From Paracoccus denitrificans (lineage in GTDB: Bacteria; Pseudomonadota; Alphaproteobacteria; Rhodobacterales; Rhodobacteraceae), in contig VAFL01000001.1 of assembly GCA_005768755.1 (NCBI GenBank), positions 186,001 to 250,000 on the forward strand: 64,000 bases of DNA, in the 5' to 3' direction. Below the pieces are notes generated by a model. That model did no database searches and was not told the DNA's origin. It worked only from the letters and a program-made list of their open reading frames with translations. This document shows, piece after piece, positions 44,016 through 53,435 of this stretch. How positions within the stretch are numbered: the first letter of the stretch is position 1; each line of letters begins with the position of its first letter. The translations under genes and the position numbers were made by a program.

Positions 44016-45488
44016 TCAGATCGACAGACAGATATATTTGAGTTCCAGGAAATCCTCGATCCCGTGGCGGCTGCCTTCACGGCCAAGGCCGGATTGCTTG
44101 ACACCGCCGAAGGGCGCGACCTCGGTCGAGATGATGCCGGTATTCACACCCACGATGCCGTATTCCAGCGCTTCCTGGACGCGTGTGATGCGACCGATAT
44201 CGCGCGCGTAAAAGTAGGATGCGAGGCCGAAGATCGTGTTATTGGCCTTCTCGATGGCCTCCTCCTCGGTCTCGAAACGAAACAGCGGGGCAAGGGGCCC
44301 GAAGGTCTCCTCGGTCGCGACTTTCATGCTGTCGGTGACGCCCGTGACGACCGTCGGTTCAAAGAACAACCCGCCCTTGCGATTGCCGCCGGTCGCGACC
44401 TTGCCACCATTATCGACGACATCCTTGATATGTTCCTCGACCTTTTCGACCGCCTCCTGGTTGATCAGGGGCCCGGTGGTCACACCGTCATCCAGCCCGT
44501 CACCGACCCGCAGCTTTTCGACCGCTGCGGCCAGTTTGTCGGCGAAGGCGTCGTAAACGCCTGCCTGCACGTAAATGCGGTTGGCGCAGACACATGTCTG
44601 ACCGTTATTGCGGAATTTCGAGGCCATCGCCCCTTCAACCGCCGCATCCAGGTCGGCATCGTCAAAGACGATGAAAGGCGCGTTGCCGCCCAGTTCCATA
44701 CTGCATTTCAGGACCTGATCGGCAGCCTGGCGCAGCAGAATGCGCCCAACCTCGGTTGATCCGGTGAATGTCAGCTTGCGGATGTTCGGGTTTTCGCAGA
44801 ACTCCTTGCCGACTTCCGAAGACCGCGACGATGTCACGACGTTGAAGATCCCCGCAGGCAGGCCCGCACGTTCGCCCAGGACCGCAAGCGCCAGCGCCGA
44901 AAGTGGTGTTTCGGCCGCAGGGCGCGCGACAAAGCCGCAGCCGGCCGCCAGTGCCGGCGCACATTTCCGGGTGATCATGGCGGTCGGAAAATTCCACGGC
45001 GTGATTGAAGCGGCAACCCCGATCGGCTGGCGCAGCACTGTCAGGCGCTTGTCGGGCATGTGGCCGGGAATTGTTTCGCCGTAGATGCGCTTGGCTTCTT
45101 CGCCGAACCATTCGATGAAACTGGCACCATAGGCGATTTCGCCTTTGGCTTCGGCAAGGGGCTTGCCCTGCTCGGCCGTCAGGATGCGCCCCAGATCATC
45201 CTGATTTTCCATCATCAGGTCGAACCACTTGCGCAGGATCTGCGCACGCTCCTTGGCGGTGCGCGCGGCCCAGTCCTTCATCGCGGCAGCGGCGGCATCA
45301 ATCGCCCCGGCAACTTCCTGTCGCGACAGATCGGCCACTTCCGCGATGACGTCGCCACGTGCGGGGTTCGTTACCGGGAACGTCTTGCCGTCCTTCGCAT
45401 CGACCCATTTGCCATTGACGAATGCCCGCGTCTCCAGAAGCGAGGGGTCCTTCAGAAGCATTTTCAGGTCGGTCGGGTGCTGGTTCAT
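44016..45488 (-). CDS. gabD: NAD(P)-dependent succinate-semialdehyde dehydrogenase
   Basis: A 490-aa aldehyde dehydrogenase that oxidises succinate semialdehyde, last step of GABA use. Seen are the cofactor region TPWNFPTAMITRK and FTGSTEVGR, the catalytic Glu in MELGGNAPF and the catalytic Cys in NNGQTCVCANRIYV (CVC variant typical of GabD). Length matches the family. GAGGAG precedes the ATG; the frame is open far upstream without conserved text. No gabT is adjacent. Substrate assignment is by family resemblance. Confidence 0.88.
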   Translation of the reverse strand: MNQHPTDLKMLLKDPSLLETRAFVNGKWVDAKDGKTFPVTNPARGDVIAEVADLSRQEVAGAIDAAAAAMKDWAARTAKERAQILRKWFDLMMENQDDLGRILTAEQGKPLAEAKGEIAYGASFIEWFGEEAKRIYGETIPGHMPDKRLTVLRQPIGVAASITPWNFPTAMITRKCAPALAAGCGFVARPAAETPLSALALAVLGERAGLPAGIFNVVTSSRSSEVGKEFCENPNIRKLTFTGSTEVGRILLRQAADQVLKCSMELGGNAPFIVFDDADLDAAVEGAMASKFRNNGQTCVCANRIYVQAGVYDAFADKLAAAVEKLRVGDGLDDGVTTGPLINQEAVEKVEEHIKDVVDNGGKVATGGNRKGGLFFEPTVVTGVTDSMKVATEETFGPLAPLFRFETEEEAIEKANNTIFGLASYFYARDIGRITRVQEALEYGIVGVNTGIISTEVAPFGGVKQSGLGREGSRHGIEDFLELKYICLSI

Positions 45489-45618
45489 GGCGTTCTCCTC
45501 GGGGATTCGTGCGGCTGCACGCTGGCGCGTTTGCCGGTGCAAGGCAAGTAAAACCGCCAATGCATCAAAATCGAACTCCGATGATGAAACCGATTGTGCA
45601 ACTGCGGCGTTGGCTGGC

Positions 45619-45647
45619 AACGTCAAAAAATGTTCCCTCTTGACGTT
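45619..45647. promoter_or_regulatory. Inverted repeat in the gabD divergent region
   Basis: AACGTCAA and TTGACGTT form a perfect 8-bp inverted repeat spaced by 13 nt, 131 bases before the gabD start and 90 bases before the divergent gene. The right arm includes TTGACG, a fair -35 sequence, so a bound regulator would sit on a promoter. Confidence 0.45.
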
Positions 45648-45736
45648 ATCTCTCGGGGCGGTGCGATGTAGCGCGTGCCGCCCCAACCCCGCTTCAGGGC
45701 GATTTGCTTCGATTTGGCAAGATTGCGGAGGCGTCG

Positions 45737-46171
45737 TTGCAGACCATTATCCTTCAGCACGACTATCCGGTCACCGCAGCAGCGCTATGGGCTGCGGCAT
45801 TGGATTACGCCGGACTGGACCAGCTGATTGGCGGCGCGTCGGGCGATCGGGCGCCTTCATCGCCCGAAAAGGGGCGGGTGATCGGCATTCACATTTCGCT
45901 ATTTGGCACCAGTCGGGCGCATTTCATCCGGGTTGTCGAATGCGACCACGTCCGCATGATCCTGAGGGCGCGCGAAACGGGCAGGGGACGTTTGCGCTGG
46001 CGCCATACAATGGCTGTGACACCTGCGGGACAGGGAAGTCGATTGACCGACCGGATCGAGATCGAGGCCGGCATTCTGAACCCCGCTTTCTCGCTTTGGG
46101 CGCGCAGGCATTTTCGCGCGCGCCACCTTGCGCGCCTGCGTCTGCTGGACGATCCGGCGCGCAGAACATAG
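45737..46171 (+). CDS. SRPBCC-like (polyketide cyclase fold) protein
   Basis: A 144-aa protein whose start (LQHDYPVTAAALWAAALDYA) fits START/SRPBCC-fold proteins, which bind small hydrophobic ligands. The middle has WRHTMAVTPAGQGSRLTDRI and a C-terminal Arg-rich helix (WARRHFRARHLARLRLL). The start is taken as TTG because GGAG lies 6 bases before it. No signal peptide. Divergent from gabD. Confidence 0.6.
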   Translation: MQTIILQHDYPVTAAALWAAALDYAGLDQLIGGASGDRAPSSPEKGRVIGIHISLFGTSRAHFIRVVECDHVRMILRARETGRGRLRWRHTMAVTPAGQGSRLTDRIEIEAGILNPAFSLWARRHFRARHLARLRLLDDPARRT

Positions 46172-46292
46172 CCGCCTGGTTCCCGGGGCGTCGGTGAACT
46201 TGGCGCGATGATTTGTGATGAAACGATCCGTCTGGTCGCAGGGTTGGCTTGGCGCAACGGGCCATCGTGGCCCACAAAGATCGGAGAACAAC

Positions 46293-46961
46293 ATGCGCAA
46301 TCTGCTTGCTATGACAACCGCCGCCTCGCTGGTTCTGACCGGTGCCGCCGTCGCCGAAACCATGGCCACGGCTGGAACGGACCTGAACATGCGTTCGGGT
46401 CCCGGCGTTCAACATGACGTGACCGGCACCATCAAGGGCGGGGATGAACTGACCGTCAACGGCTGCATCGAATCGGCGAACTGGTGTGAGGTCGTGTATC
46501 AGGATCAGACCGGCTGGGCCTATGGCGACTATCTGGCCGCAAAAGTCGGTGAGGAGTTCAAGCCGATCTATCCGAACCGCCAGGAGATCGGCGTGACCGT
46601 GATCGAGGCGCCAGTCGTTGACGAGGCCGAAGAGGGCCAGAACGCTGCCGTGGGTGCGGCCACCGGCGCCGCGATGGGCGCACTGGTCGCCGGTCCATTG
46701 GGCGCAATTGTCGGTGCGACGGCCGGGACCGCTGCCGGTGCGACCGCGACAGAGCCTTCGACCGAAGTGACGACCTATATCGAGGCGAATCCGCAAGAAC
46801 CGGTGGTGCTTGATGGCGAGGTCGTGATCGGGGCCGGCGTGCCTGAAGAAGTGACCCTTTACGAGGTGCCGGATGCCCCGGAATACCGGTATGTCACGAT
46901 CAACGGCCAACGCGTTCTGGTAAACCCCGAGAACCGTCAGATCGTCTATATCTATCGCTGA
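46293..46961 (+). CDS. Secreted SH3-domain protein with glycine-zipper and DUF1236-like end
   Basis: A 222-aa exported protein: signal peptide (LLAMTTAASLVLTGAAVAE), SH3 bacterial domain (about 22-85, GTDLNMRSGPGVQHDVTG ... WAYGDYLA), a Gly/Ala zipper stretch (VGAATGAAMGALVAGPLG) near residue 120, and a C-terminal DUF1236-like segment ending VLVNPENRQIVYIYR. CGGAGAA precedes the ATG; the frame is open upstream. Envelope location is likely. A terminator follows. Confidence 0.78.
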   Translation: MRNLLAMTTAASLVLTGAAVAETMATAGTDLNMRSGPGVQHDVTGTIKGGDELTVNGCIESANWCEVVYQDQTGWAYGDYLAAKVGEEFKPIYPNRQEIGVTVIEAPVVDEAEEGQNAAVGAATGAAMGALVAGPLGAIVGATAGTAAGATATEPSTEVTTYIEANPQEPVVLDGEVVIGAGVPEEVTLYEVPDAPEYRYVTINGQRVLVNPENRQIVYIYR

Positions 46962-46981
46962 TCCGTCTCTCGGATGGGAAG

Positions 46982-47008
46982 GGCGGGGCCATCTGGCCCC
47001 GCCTTTTT
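46982..47008 (+). terminator. Terminator of the SH3/DUF1236-like gene
   Basis: A perfect 10-bp stem (GGCGGGGCCA / TGGCCCCGCC) with a 2-nt loop is followed by TTTTT, 20 bases after the stop, and borders the convergent P1 peptidase end. Confidence 0.88.
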
Positions 47009-47991
47009 CATGCGGACGACCAGCAGGGCTGCAGATCGCCCGGACGGGGGCGGGCCGCATAGACGCCGCGCGCGATGGCACGGGCCAGTGTCGTCGCCGC
47101 CGCATGGCCCAGCTGAAACGGTGTTACCACCGGGTCGGGCACATCCTTCGCGCCGGTCGATGCCGCGAATACCAGATCGCCGTCAAAGGGCGTATGGCTG
47201 GGCACAAGCGCGCGTGCCATTCCGTCATGGGCGGCCGTGGCCAACCGCTTCAGCGCTGCTTTCGACAGCCGCGCATCTGTGGCGACAATGGCGATTGTCG
47301 TTGCTTCGCCCAATTGCTTAGCCGGCAGGAACTCGGCAGTTGGATCCGAAACGCTCCCGATGCCGAGATTGCCGAACTCTGCGTCCATTTCCCAAGGGGC
47401 GGCCCAGAAATGGCGCCCGCCCGAAATCGTGGCCGAACCGAGCGCATTGACCACCACCAACGCCCCGACGGTGATCCCGCAGTCCAGCACTGCCGAGGCA
47501 GAGCCGAGGCCGCCTTTCCATTGCCGCGTCATCGCGCCCGTGCCTGCACCGGCGGTTCCGATCATGAAATCCCGGTCCGCGCTGCTGAATGCGTTCCGAC
47601 CGAGTCCAGGATAGGGGTTATTGGGCCAGTCCTTGTTTCCGCCATTCATCAGATCGAACACGATGGCACCGGGCACGATCGGAACCCGCACATTGCCGAC
47701 CTCGAACCCGCGGCCCGCGCTTCGTAACGCCTCCATCACGCCGTCGCCCGCAGCCAGTCCGAAGGCCGACCCACCAGACAGAAAGATCGCATCGACTGCC
47801 TCCACGAGTTTGTCGGGCGCAAGAAGATCGGTGTCGCGCGTACCCGGTGCGCCGCCCATGACATGGACAGCCGCCGAGAACGGTTTATCGGCGGTCAGCA
47901 CCGTCGTCCCGGAACGCAGTTCGTCATCTTCTGCATTGCCAACCATCAGGCCGGCAACATCCGTGATCAGATTTCTGGGCCCGGGACGCAT
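47008..47991 (-). CDS. P1 family peptidase (DmpA-like L-aminopeptidase/D-esterase)
   Basis: A 327-aa N-terminal-nucleophile amidohydrolase. DmpA-type enzymes cleave themselves between Gly and Ser to expose the nucleophile; here the site is VVVNALGSATISG. Other family text: ITDVAGLMVGNAED, GGAPGTRDTDLL, FLSGGSAFGLAAGDGVM. It trims N-terminal residues of small peptides. It lies 58 bases downstream of the SWIM gene and may be read from that transcript, but it is not part of the Yeh-type set elsewhere as I recall. Confidence 0.88.
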   Translation of the reverse strand: MRPGPRNLITDVAGLMVGNAEDDELRSGTTVLTADKPFSAAVHVMGGAPGTRDTDLLAPDKLVEAVDAIFLSGGSAFGLAAGDGVMEALRSAGRGFEVGNVRVPIVPGAIVFDLMNGGNKDWPNNPYPGLGRNAFSSADRDFMIGTAGAGTGAMTRQWKGGLGSASAVLDCGITVGALVVVNALGSATISGGRHFWAAPWEMDAEFGNLGIGSVSDPTAEFLPAKQLGEATTIAIVATDARLSKAALKRLATAAHDGMARALVPSHTPFDGDLVFAASTGAKDVPDPVVTPFQLGHAAATTLARAIARGVYAARPRPGDLQPCWSSA

Positions 47992-48049
47992 GACACCTGT
48001 TTCCTTCTGCCTGATCCGAATGTGCAGGAAGTTGACGCGCCGGGCAAGT

Positions 48050-49933
48050 TCACCGTGAAAGGCGGCGCGACTGATCGACGAGATAGGCCAGCCGCAGGCC
48101 CTGATCGACGGTCAGCGACGCGCCCTCGCTGGCCGCAATTGCGCTGGCGATGGTCTGAAATCCCAGCGTCTCCGCGTCGCGCGCCAGATCCGGTCGCCAA
48201 TGCCGGGCCCCATGGCCAAGGCGGGACAAGATCGCCTCCATCACGTGGTCGAACCAGCGTTCCAGATTATCATGGCGGAAGGTCGCCGTCGGTCGTATCA
48301 CCGGCGCGTCGCGTTTGCCGGCCGTCGATTTCATCAGATCGTTCCAGCGCAGATGCGGGTCATGCAGCGAAAGCGGCTTGTCGCTGTTCTTGGGCCAATA
48401 GGCGATCAGGCGGGGCAGCGCGCCCGCGCCGAACGCCGCCAGACCGAGCGCAGGTTCCAGCAGCCGGATGCCGTCGGCCTCGCCCGGCAAGGACAGTGGC
48501 AGCGCATTTTCCTCGGGATCCATCCAATACCAGATGTCCCGTTGGGTGAGTGGGTCGAATTCGGCCTCCTCGACCCGATCAGGGGCGATCAAGGCCAGTG
48601 CCTCGGCCCTGTCCCGACGCAAGCCAACGCGCGCAGAGGCTTGCAGGTAGTCCCAAAGCGCATTCCAGTTTCGCTGCGTCGCGGGGTGGCCGATCAGCGA
48701 TGCGGCCGTGGTCGGGCCAGTGCGCGATGCGTTTTGCGACAGGCTGATTGCACCGTCCGGTGCCATTGCCAGATCGGGGAAGGACAAGGTTGCCCCGCCA
48801 AGCTGGCGCGGGGTGCCCGCCGACCAGATCGTGCTATCCCATCTTTCGCGACCGCTGAAATTCGGATCGATGCCTGCAGGCCGCGCCTCTGTCGCGCGAT
48901 GGAACGTGCTTTCATGCGGATCGAACAGATATCCGGTCAGTCCGCGCGCGCCCGCGTCACTGCGCCAATGCTCTGCGCCAATATAAACGAGATCGCGCGC
49001 GCCCTGCGCGCTGAAGTTTCGTGCGTGGACGCCGGTCAGGCTGGGGTCCGACGGGGCATGGCGCAATGCCTCGGTCAGCGCATAGGCATTGGACAGCGCG
49101 GCCAGAATGTCTTCCGGGCGGTCCTGGGCACGGCGCAGCCTGTCAGGGTCCAGCCGCTCTGACAGGGCCCGCAATGCGCCGGCCAGTCGCGGCACGGCCT
49201 CGGTCCGGGCCGAAATTGCCAGCGTGAACAACCTGTTTCCCGCTTCGATCACCTGACCGGCCGCAAGTGCAGCCGCCGCCTGTCGCAGCGCGGCTTGCGA
49301 CAGATCCAGCAGACGCGGCGTGGCTGCCGCGCGCACGGTATCGGGCGCGATGACATCGGGCAGGGCGGTCCCGGCATCGCGTAACAGGATCAGCGCGGCG
49401 GCGGCCACGACACGGCGCTGGCGGCTGCTGCGCGGTCCCTTGAACAGGGCCTCGGCCAACGGACGGCCCGCAAGGAAAGTGACGCTTTCGCCGGTTTCAG
49501 CGAACCGGACGGTGGTGCTGGCACCTGTTTCGATCGCGAACGGCTCATCGCAGATTGCCAGTGCAAGCGGCCAATCGGCGCGGGCGAAGCGTGCGATTTC
49601 ATCCAACGTGAAGACGGGCGGCGGCGGTACGCCCTGTTCCGAGGCTGCCGGGGTTTCAGCAGTGGCGCGGTCGCGCAGGAACAGGATCGACGTTACCTGA
49701 TGGCGGCACAGGCCCGGCGCGGGGCAGGTGCAACGGCAAGCGGTCAATCCCCGTGCGTCCAAGGTAATCTCGTCGGCGTCCATGCTCAGCAGCGCTGTGG
49801 TCTGATCCTCGGTCTTCAGCGCGACCTTGCCCGCGGCCGCGTCCTTGCGCGCCCGGATCACGACACCCTTGTTCGCGGCGGCAATCAGGGCCGGTTCGTC
49901 CAGCGAGACCAGAAAGTCGCCAAGCGCGCTCAT
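48050..49933 (-). CDS. SWIM zinc-finger protein (YehQ-like)
   Basis: A 627-aa protein with a SWIM zinc finger near the N-terminus: C68-x-C70-x5-C76-x-H78 in CTCPAPGLCRHQ. SWIM fingers bind DNA or proteins. The rest is helical with no known motif. It is last of five coupled genes, starting 4 nt inside the VWA gene end. E. coli yehQ encodes a SWIM protein of similar size in the same position (from memory). Role in the module is unknown; it may be the recognition or substrate-binding part. Confidence 0.8.
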   Translation of the reverse strand: MSALGDFLVSLDEPALIAAANKGVVIRARKDAAAGKVALKTEDQTTALLSMDADEITLDARGLTACRCTCPAPGLCRHQVTSILFLRDRATAETPAASEQGVPPPPVFTLDEIARFARADWPLALAICDEPFAIETGASTTVRFAETGESVTFLAGRPLAEALFKGPRSSRQRRVVAAAALILLRDAGTALPDVIAPDTVRAAATPRLLDLSQAALRQAAAALAAGQVIEAGNRLFTLAISARTEAVPRLAGALRALSERLDPDRLRRAQDRPEDILAALSNAYALTEALRHAPSDPSLTGVHARNFSAQGARDLVYIGAEHWRSDAGARGLTGYLFDPHESTFHRATEARPAGIDPNFSGRERWDSTIWSAGTPRQLGGATLSFPDLAMAPDGAISLSQNASRTGPTTAASLIGHPATQRNWNALWDYLQASARVGLRRDRAEALALIAPDRVEEAEFDPLTQRDIWYWMDPEENALPLSLPGEADGIRLLEPALGLAAFGAGALPRLIAYWPKNSDKPLSLHDPHLRWNDLMKSTAGKRDAPVIRPTATFRHDNLERWFDHVMEAILSRLGHGARHWRPDLARDAETLGFQTIASAIAASEGASLTVDQGLRLAYLVDQSRRLSR

Positions 49934-51060
49934 GCCATGACCTCGGCCAGCCAATCGGCAAAGCCGTCGGGTGTCAGCGCCGCGACATTCATTCCCAGTC
50001 CGGCAAGCTGACCGGCCATCCGCCGATCGAAATCGGCACGTCCGGCATCATCCAGTGCCGCCACGCCCAGCATCCTGACCTGTGCGTCGTGCATTCGTGC
50101 GACTGATGCCAGCATCCTGCGCGGCGAGACCCCTTCGCAGAAATCCGATACCAGGGCCAGCACTGTGTGCGTTGGGCTTTCGATCAATCCCTCGCAATAT
50201 GTCAGTGCCTTTCCGATATCGGTGCCACCGCCGAGCTGAACGGATAACAGCAGTTCCAGCGGGTCATCCAGCCGGTCCGTCACGTCCAGAACCGAGGTAT
50301 CAAACAGGACCATCTTCACGCGGATGCCGGGCAGACCTGACAGGATCGCGGCCATCAACGCCGAGAAGATCAGGCTGTCTGTCATTGAGCCGGACTGATC
50401 GACGCACAGGATCACTGTCCAGTCCAGGTGCCGGCGCTGTCGCGAGACGAAGCGAAGCTGATCGGCGACCAACACTTGCCGGGATTGGTCCCAATGCGAC
50501 AGATTGGCCCTGATCGTCGCGCGCGCATCGAAATTCGCCGCCGCCTTGTGCGGCGACCTTGCGTGGCGGTTGCGCCGACCCGACAGGGCGCGCTGCAATG
50601 CTGCGCGCAGTTTCTCCATGATCTCGCGAATGATCTGATCGGCGATGCGCCGCAGTTCGGCCTTCAGCGCCGGATCGGCGCGACCTTGCAATGACAGAAG
50701 GCTGCGCAACAGACCGGGCGACGGTTCGAGATCCTCCAGCACGCGTGGATCGTTCAGAAGATCGGTCAGGCCATAGCGGTTGATGGCGTCGTCGGTCAGG
50801 CGTTCTGTTACGCTGTCAGGGAAAAGCTCGCGTATCTCGCCCAACCAGTCGAGCGCCTTCATCCTTGTCGGATCCGCGCTGCCGCTGCGCTTTTCCTGCC
50901 TTTCCCCCGGGTCGATGCCACGGGCGCGATATTCGCGCGAATACAAGAAATCCAGCGATTGATCGCGCCTTCCGTCGGCACCTGACAGGCAGGCGCCAAG
51001 TGCCGGTTCCGCATGGCGGCCAAGCAGCAAACGCCAACGTTGCGCGACATTGCGGCTCAT
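49930..51060 (-). CDS. von Willebrand factor A domain protein (YehP/CoxE-like)
   Basis: A 376-aa cytosolic protein. A helical N-terminal half (to about 205) precedes a VWA domain with an intact MIDAS: D221-Q-S-G-S in CVDQSGSMTDS, the Thr-Asp in GGGTDIGKA and Asp in LVSDFCEG. VWA partners of MoxR ATPases (CoxE, ViaA, CbbO, NorD) use this metal site to grip or couple substrates. It overlaps the DUF5682 stop (ATGA) upstream and SWIM gene start downstream. The longer open frame adds only four residues. Confidence 0.9.
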   Translation of the reverse strand: MSRNVAQRWRLLLGRHAEPALGACLSGADGRRDQSLDFLYSREYRARGIDPGERQEKRSGSADPTRMKALDWLGEIRELFPDSVTERLTDDAINRYGLTDLLNDPRVLEDLEPSPGLLRSLLSLQGRADPALKAELRRIADQIIREIMEKLRAALQRALSGRRNRHARSPHKAAANFDARATIRANLSHWDQSRQVLVADQLRFVSRQRRHLDWTVILCVDQSGSMTDSLIFSALMAAILSGLPGIRVKMVLFDTSVLDVTDRLDDPLELLLSVQLGGGTDIGKALTYCEGLIESPTHTVLALVSDFCEGVSPRRMLASVARMHDAQVRMLGVAALDDAGRADFDRRMAGQLAGLGMNVAALTPDGFADWLAEVMA

Positions 51061-53435
51061 GCGGGTACCCAATCGGAAAGGCCATCCGCGTCAAGCTGTG
51101 CGCGCAACGCCCTATCGGCGCGCAGGGCGCGCGCGGCCTCGGCTTCGGAAAAGCGCGATGGCGCGGTCAAGCCGGCCGCACCCACACCGAAAAGTTCGGC
51201 CACTTCGTCGGCAAGCCGGTTTGTTTCATGCGGATTCAACTGGGTCAAACTGCGACGCAGCACCGGAAGCTGATCAAGGAACGCGTCATCATCCAGTGCC
51301 GCCAGCGCGCTTTCCGCCGCGATCAGCACATCGCGGCTTTGCCACAACAGCATCGGCGCGCTGCGCAGCAACCCGTCCAGAACAGCGGCGCGATCTTCGG
51401 GGCCTGCACCGACGGTGATCAGGCTGCCGCGCAGTGCATCCGCCAGAACCGTTTCGGGCAAGATGGCGGCGCGCACCATCAGCGCGAACACCGCCCCGCG
51501 AAGAAGCGGCAGCGTCTTTGGCGCGTCACCGACCCGGCGCAAGGCTTGGTGAAAGCGTTGTGTGTCAAGCGCCGGGAAGTCGGGGTTGGCCAGGCAGGAC
51601 GCAACGCGGCCTAGCGCTGTGATATGGGTGTCCAGCGCCTCAGTCGGGGCTTCGGGCAGATCGTCGCAGAGGTAAAGAAAACGCGCATAAGCCATTCGGG
51701 TGAGTTCCGCAAAATCCGGAATGCCCGGACCCGACAGCGGCGCTCCCGGCTGGCCTGCGGTACCTGCACGCGCGATGAAGTCTGCCAGTTTGTCCAGATC
51801 GGCGGCCTTGGGAATGATTTCGGCCAGATCGTCCAGAAGTGTCGTCATGCGCTGCGCGAGCCCGGCGGCAACCGCGCGGATCATCAGATCAAGCAAGGCG
51901 GGCAGATCATCGGCGCGACCCGCGTCGATCAGGGCGGTGCGTCGGGCCAGAAGTTGCGTTGCGGCGGCTTCGGGAACGGTGGCGCCGAACTGCGCCGCCG
52001 CGATCAGCCGGCCCTCGACCTGGGGCGACCAAGCGACCTCCCACTCCTCGAAGATCAAGCCGGAACGTGCACCCCCCACCGGGTCCGGTCCGCTGACCAG
52101 TCCCGCGAAGCCTGTGTCGAGGATCTGCATCTGGTGAAAGAATTGTGCGGTCTCAGCGTGACCGGGCTTGCGGCGGAAATCCAGCTTTCGCGGACGCCGC
52201 AGGCTGTCGGTCAGGTCTATGCGCGCTTTCCGGGCCCGCGCGCGCGCATCATGAACGATCGGCGGCAGCCCGGCGGCGCGCGGCGCGGCGCCAAGGCGGA
52301 AGCCGCGCAGGTGGTTGCGCAATGCGATCGAGCGACGGTCATCTGCATGCGCTTCGCCCTTGATGGTCGCGCTGCGCATCGCCTCTGTCAGATCGCGCAG
52401 CATGATGGCGTGGCGTCCGCGCAGATTTGCCAGACCCTTCGCCAGCGCCAGTGCCTCCACCTGATTGGGCAGGGGAATGGCATGTCCCGCAGCCGATTCC
52501 GAACGGGCGAACTCATGGAGGGTTTCCAGCGCATTGGCCGACCAGTCGGGAACACCACCGGCCTTTTCGGCCCGCGCCCATAGTGCCGCGTACCAGCCCG
52601 GAAAGCGCAATCCTGCCCCATAGCCCGACAGCGCGTCCAATGCCTCCTCGCCGTAGCCGATAAGGTAACTTTCGGATGGCGGCAATTTTGTCGGGTTGGG
52701 TTCATCGGACGCGCCGTCTTCCGCTTCGATCAGCGCCGGCGTGTGAAAACCGCCGGTGACAACAACCGCGCGCCGGCCGGCATGCCGGGCCAGATGGGCG
52801 CGCATCTGTGCCTCTCGTGCAAGCGTGCCATCGCTTTGAAGCGTTTCCCCGGGCGTCGTATCGCGCAATGCCGCGCAATAGGCGTAGACGTCGATGAAGT
52901 AGTCGCGCCAGTCATGCTGTCCCAGCCGGGTTTCGAAAAGATGGTCCCACAATTCCAATCCGTCACGCAGACCAAGGGTGCGGCATGTGGCGGTGACAAA
53001 ATCGGCCTGATCGAAAGGGGCTTCCGGCTGTGCAGGGACCGGCCGGCCCGCCGGCAGGTGGCGCGCATTGACGTTCAGATCAATGAAGGCGATTTCCGCG
53101 CCAAGGGCCGTCGCCTCGCGTATCGCTATGGTTTCGGGTGCGTGATCTGAAAAGGGAAGATAGGTGACCGGGCGCGGTGCATCACTGTCACTGGTTTCGC
53201 CAAGTGCGACCACAGCCAGCGGAAACCTGGCTTCGGGATCAAGCAGATGCGGTATGTGATGGGCCAGATCGTACGGCGCTTCGATCAGAACGATATCGGG
53301 ACGGTATTCGCGGATCATCGCGCGCAGTGCCCAGGCGCAGGCAGGCGAATGGTGGCGGATCGGCGCGAAGATCGCTGGCCCGCCAAACAGTGCCGCGGCG
53401 ATCGCGGCGCGGTCCGATGCCTCAGTTTCGGCCAT
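51057..53435 (-). CDS. DUF5682 family protein (YehM-like)
   Basis: A 792-aa protein of DUF5682. The N-terminal part has the family phrase FAPIRHHSPACAWALRAMI (H28, H29, C33) and VLIEAPYDLAHHIPHLLDPE, followed by an alpha/beta region (IAFIDLNVNAR, VVVTGGFHTPALIEAE) that resembles TraB/ChaN-like hydrolase folds with conserved His and acidic residues; this resemblance is by eye. The C-terminal half is helical. It overlaps the MoxR gene by 14 nt and the VWA gene by 4 nt. No function is known for the family; it is a candidate effector. Confidence 0.82.
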   Translation of the reverse strand: MAETEASDRAAIAAALFGGPAIFAPIRHHSPACAWALRAMIREYRPDIVLIEAPYDLAHHIPHLLDPEARFPLAVVALGETSDSDAPRPVTYLPFSDHAPETIAIREATALGAEIAFIDLNVNARHLPAGRPVPAQPEAPFDQADFVTATCRTLGLRDGLELWDHLFETRLGQHDWRDYFIDVYAYCAALRDTTPGETLQSDGTLAREAQMRAHLARHAGRRAVVVTGGFHTPALIEAEDGASDEPNPTKLPPSESYLIGYGEEALDALSGYGAGLRFPGWYAALWARAEKAGGVPDWSANALETLHEFARSESAAGHAIPLPNQVEALALAKGLANLRGRHAIMLRDLTEAMRSATIKGEAHADDRRSIALRNHLRGFRLGAAPRAAGLPPIVHDARARARKARIDLTDSLRRPRKLDFRRKPGHAETAQFFHQMQILDTGFAGLVSGPDPVGGARSGLIFEEWEVAWSPQVEGRLIAAAQFGATVPEAAATQLLARRTALIDAGRADDLPALLDLMIRAVAAGLAQRMTTLLDDLAEIIPKAADLDKLADFIARAGTAGQPGAPLSGPGIPDFAELTRMAYARFLYLCDDLPEAPTEALDTHITALGRVASCLANPDFPALDTQRFHQALRRVGDAPKTLPLLRGAVFALMVRAAILPETVLADALRGSLITVGAGPEDRAAVLDGLLRSAPMLLWQSRDVLIAAESALAALDDDAFLDQLPVLRRSLTQLNPHETNRLADEVAELFGVGAAGLTAPSRFSEAEAARALRADRALRAQLDADGLSDWVPA

